NCBI RefSeq assembly: GCF_012911815.1
Contig: NZ_JAATNW010000001.1
Location: 1 to 64,000, forward strand
DNA from: Alteromonas ponticola
Lineage (GTDB): Bacteria > Pseudomonadota > Gammaproteobacteria > Enterobacterales > Alteromonadaceae
DNA: 64,000 nucleotides
Direction of reading: 5' to 3'
The notes below the pieces were generated by a model. The model ran no database searches. It was not told the DNA's origin and worked only from the letters and a program-made list of their open reading frames with translations. The position numbers were made by a program, and so were the translations under genes. Of the stretch, positions 63,652-64,000 are shown piece after piece (the stretch's first letter is position 1; each line of letters starts with the position of its first letter).

Positions 63652-64000
63652 TTACTGCTTATTAAACCAATGCACCCGGCTACTGGACGACGCTGCTATC
63701 TGACAAAACTCGTCTAACGCCTGACCTAGTTGCTGATCCAGGTTCCAGCTTGGATTCACTACGCAAACCCCTGAACCATACATGCCAACGTCACTGGTTT
63801 TTTGCCCGATAAGCAGCTCTACAGTGAGTGTCTCGAAACCTAAATCAACTATGTCGCTGACCATCTGTTCACTTAAGCCCGTTTTATCTCGCGCTCTCTC
63901 GGTTAACAGCGGGAACCATATAATGATTTGTGCATTTCGCCATTTGGCCAGTGTCGTGGTGACACACGACACGACGGCGTTGTATTCCTGTTTTTGTTCG
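63652..64000 (-). CDS. rlmJ: 23S rRNA (adenine-2030-N6)-methyltransferase RlmJ (5' end outside window)
   Basis: The open frame runs beyond 64000 on the right, so only the C-terminal 116 residues are visible. They match RlmJ (YhiR), which makes m6A2030 in 23S rRNA: AQIIIWFPLLTERARDK, and the C-terminal MYGSGVCVVNPSWNLDQQL, close to the conserved ASGMIVINPPWKL region. The catalytic NPPY-type motif and SAM site lie outside the window. It is directly upstream of the kinase gene (3 bp). Confidence 0.85.
   Translation of the reverse strand, partial: EQKQEYNAVVSCVTTTLAKWRNAQIIIWFPLLTERARDKTGLSEQMVSDIVDLGFETLTVELLIGQKTSDVGMYGSGVCVVNPSWNLDQQLGQALDEFCQIAASSSSRVHWFNKQ

Overview
The window looks like part of the chromosome of a marine gammaproteobacterium of the Alteromonadales, most likely Alteromonadaceae (Alteromonas/Aestuariibacter/Glaciecola relatives). 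I infer this from gene content and order: fabA, rmf, a DUF3466 protein, uup, a glutaredoxin-like protein, rlmKL, pyrD, the giant NAD-glutamate dehydrogenase, pepN with DUF2835, and msrC-proQ-prc, an order I recall from Shewanella and Alteromonas relatives. No rRNA, tRNA, CRISPR array or insertion sequence was recognised. Nearly all genes are on the minus strand.

Layout. (1) 1-14011: a two-partner secretion locus. A TpsB transporter gene is followed 9 bp later by a giant TpsA (FhaB/CdiA-type) exoprotein gene. TpsA is open for more than 4,090 codons and leaves the window on the left inside its pre-toxin region, so its C-terminus, and any toxin and immunity gene, lie outside. (2) 14012-15407: an AT-rich 820-bp gap and a small secreted protein with a PEP-CTERM-like tail. 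(3) 15457-19196: nagA-nagX (N-acetylglucosamine use), the lipoprotein creA and an EAL-domain protein. (4) 19316-23653: a proteasome-like Anbu peptidase gene with genes for a circularly permuted ATP-grasp, an alpha-E protein and a zinc metallopeptidase. (5) 23831-26799: an iron-sulfur photolyase-family gene overlapping a class I photolyase gene. (6) 27245-35322: fabA with a FabR-type operator, rmf, DUF3466, and the rlmKL-glutaredoxin-uup run with pyrD. (7) 35385-47280: NAD-glutamate dehydrogenase and a four-gene envelope cassette (DUF1302, DUF1329, YCF48-like, RND/MMPL). (8) 47465-58711: a transporter/pepN/DUF2835 run and a SIMPL-msrC-orphan-proQ-prc run. (9) 58796-64000: a class V aminotransferase, a candidate small RNA locus, yrdA, tesB, a kinase-like protein and the 3' end of rlmJ.

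How the parts fit. Most of the window is housekeeping: fatty acid synthesis and thioester hydrolysis, rRNA methylation, pyrimidine synthesis, amino acid catabolism and protein quality control. The accessory parts are the TPS system, the PEP-CTERM-like protein, the Anbu cluster, the envelope cassette and the putative sRNA. Operons can be read from overlaps and short gaps, and several end in clear intrinsic terminators. All functional names rest on protein motifs and remembered family knowledge; no database search was run.
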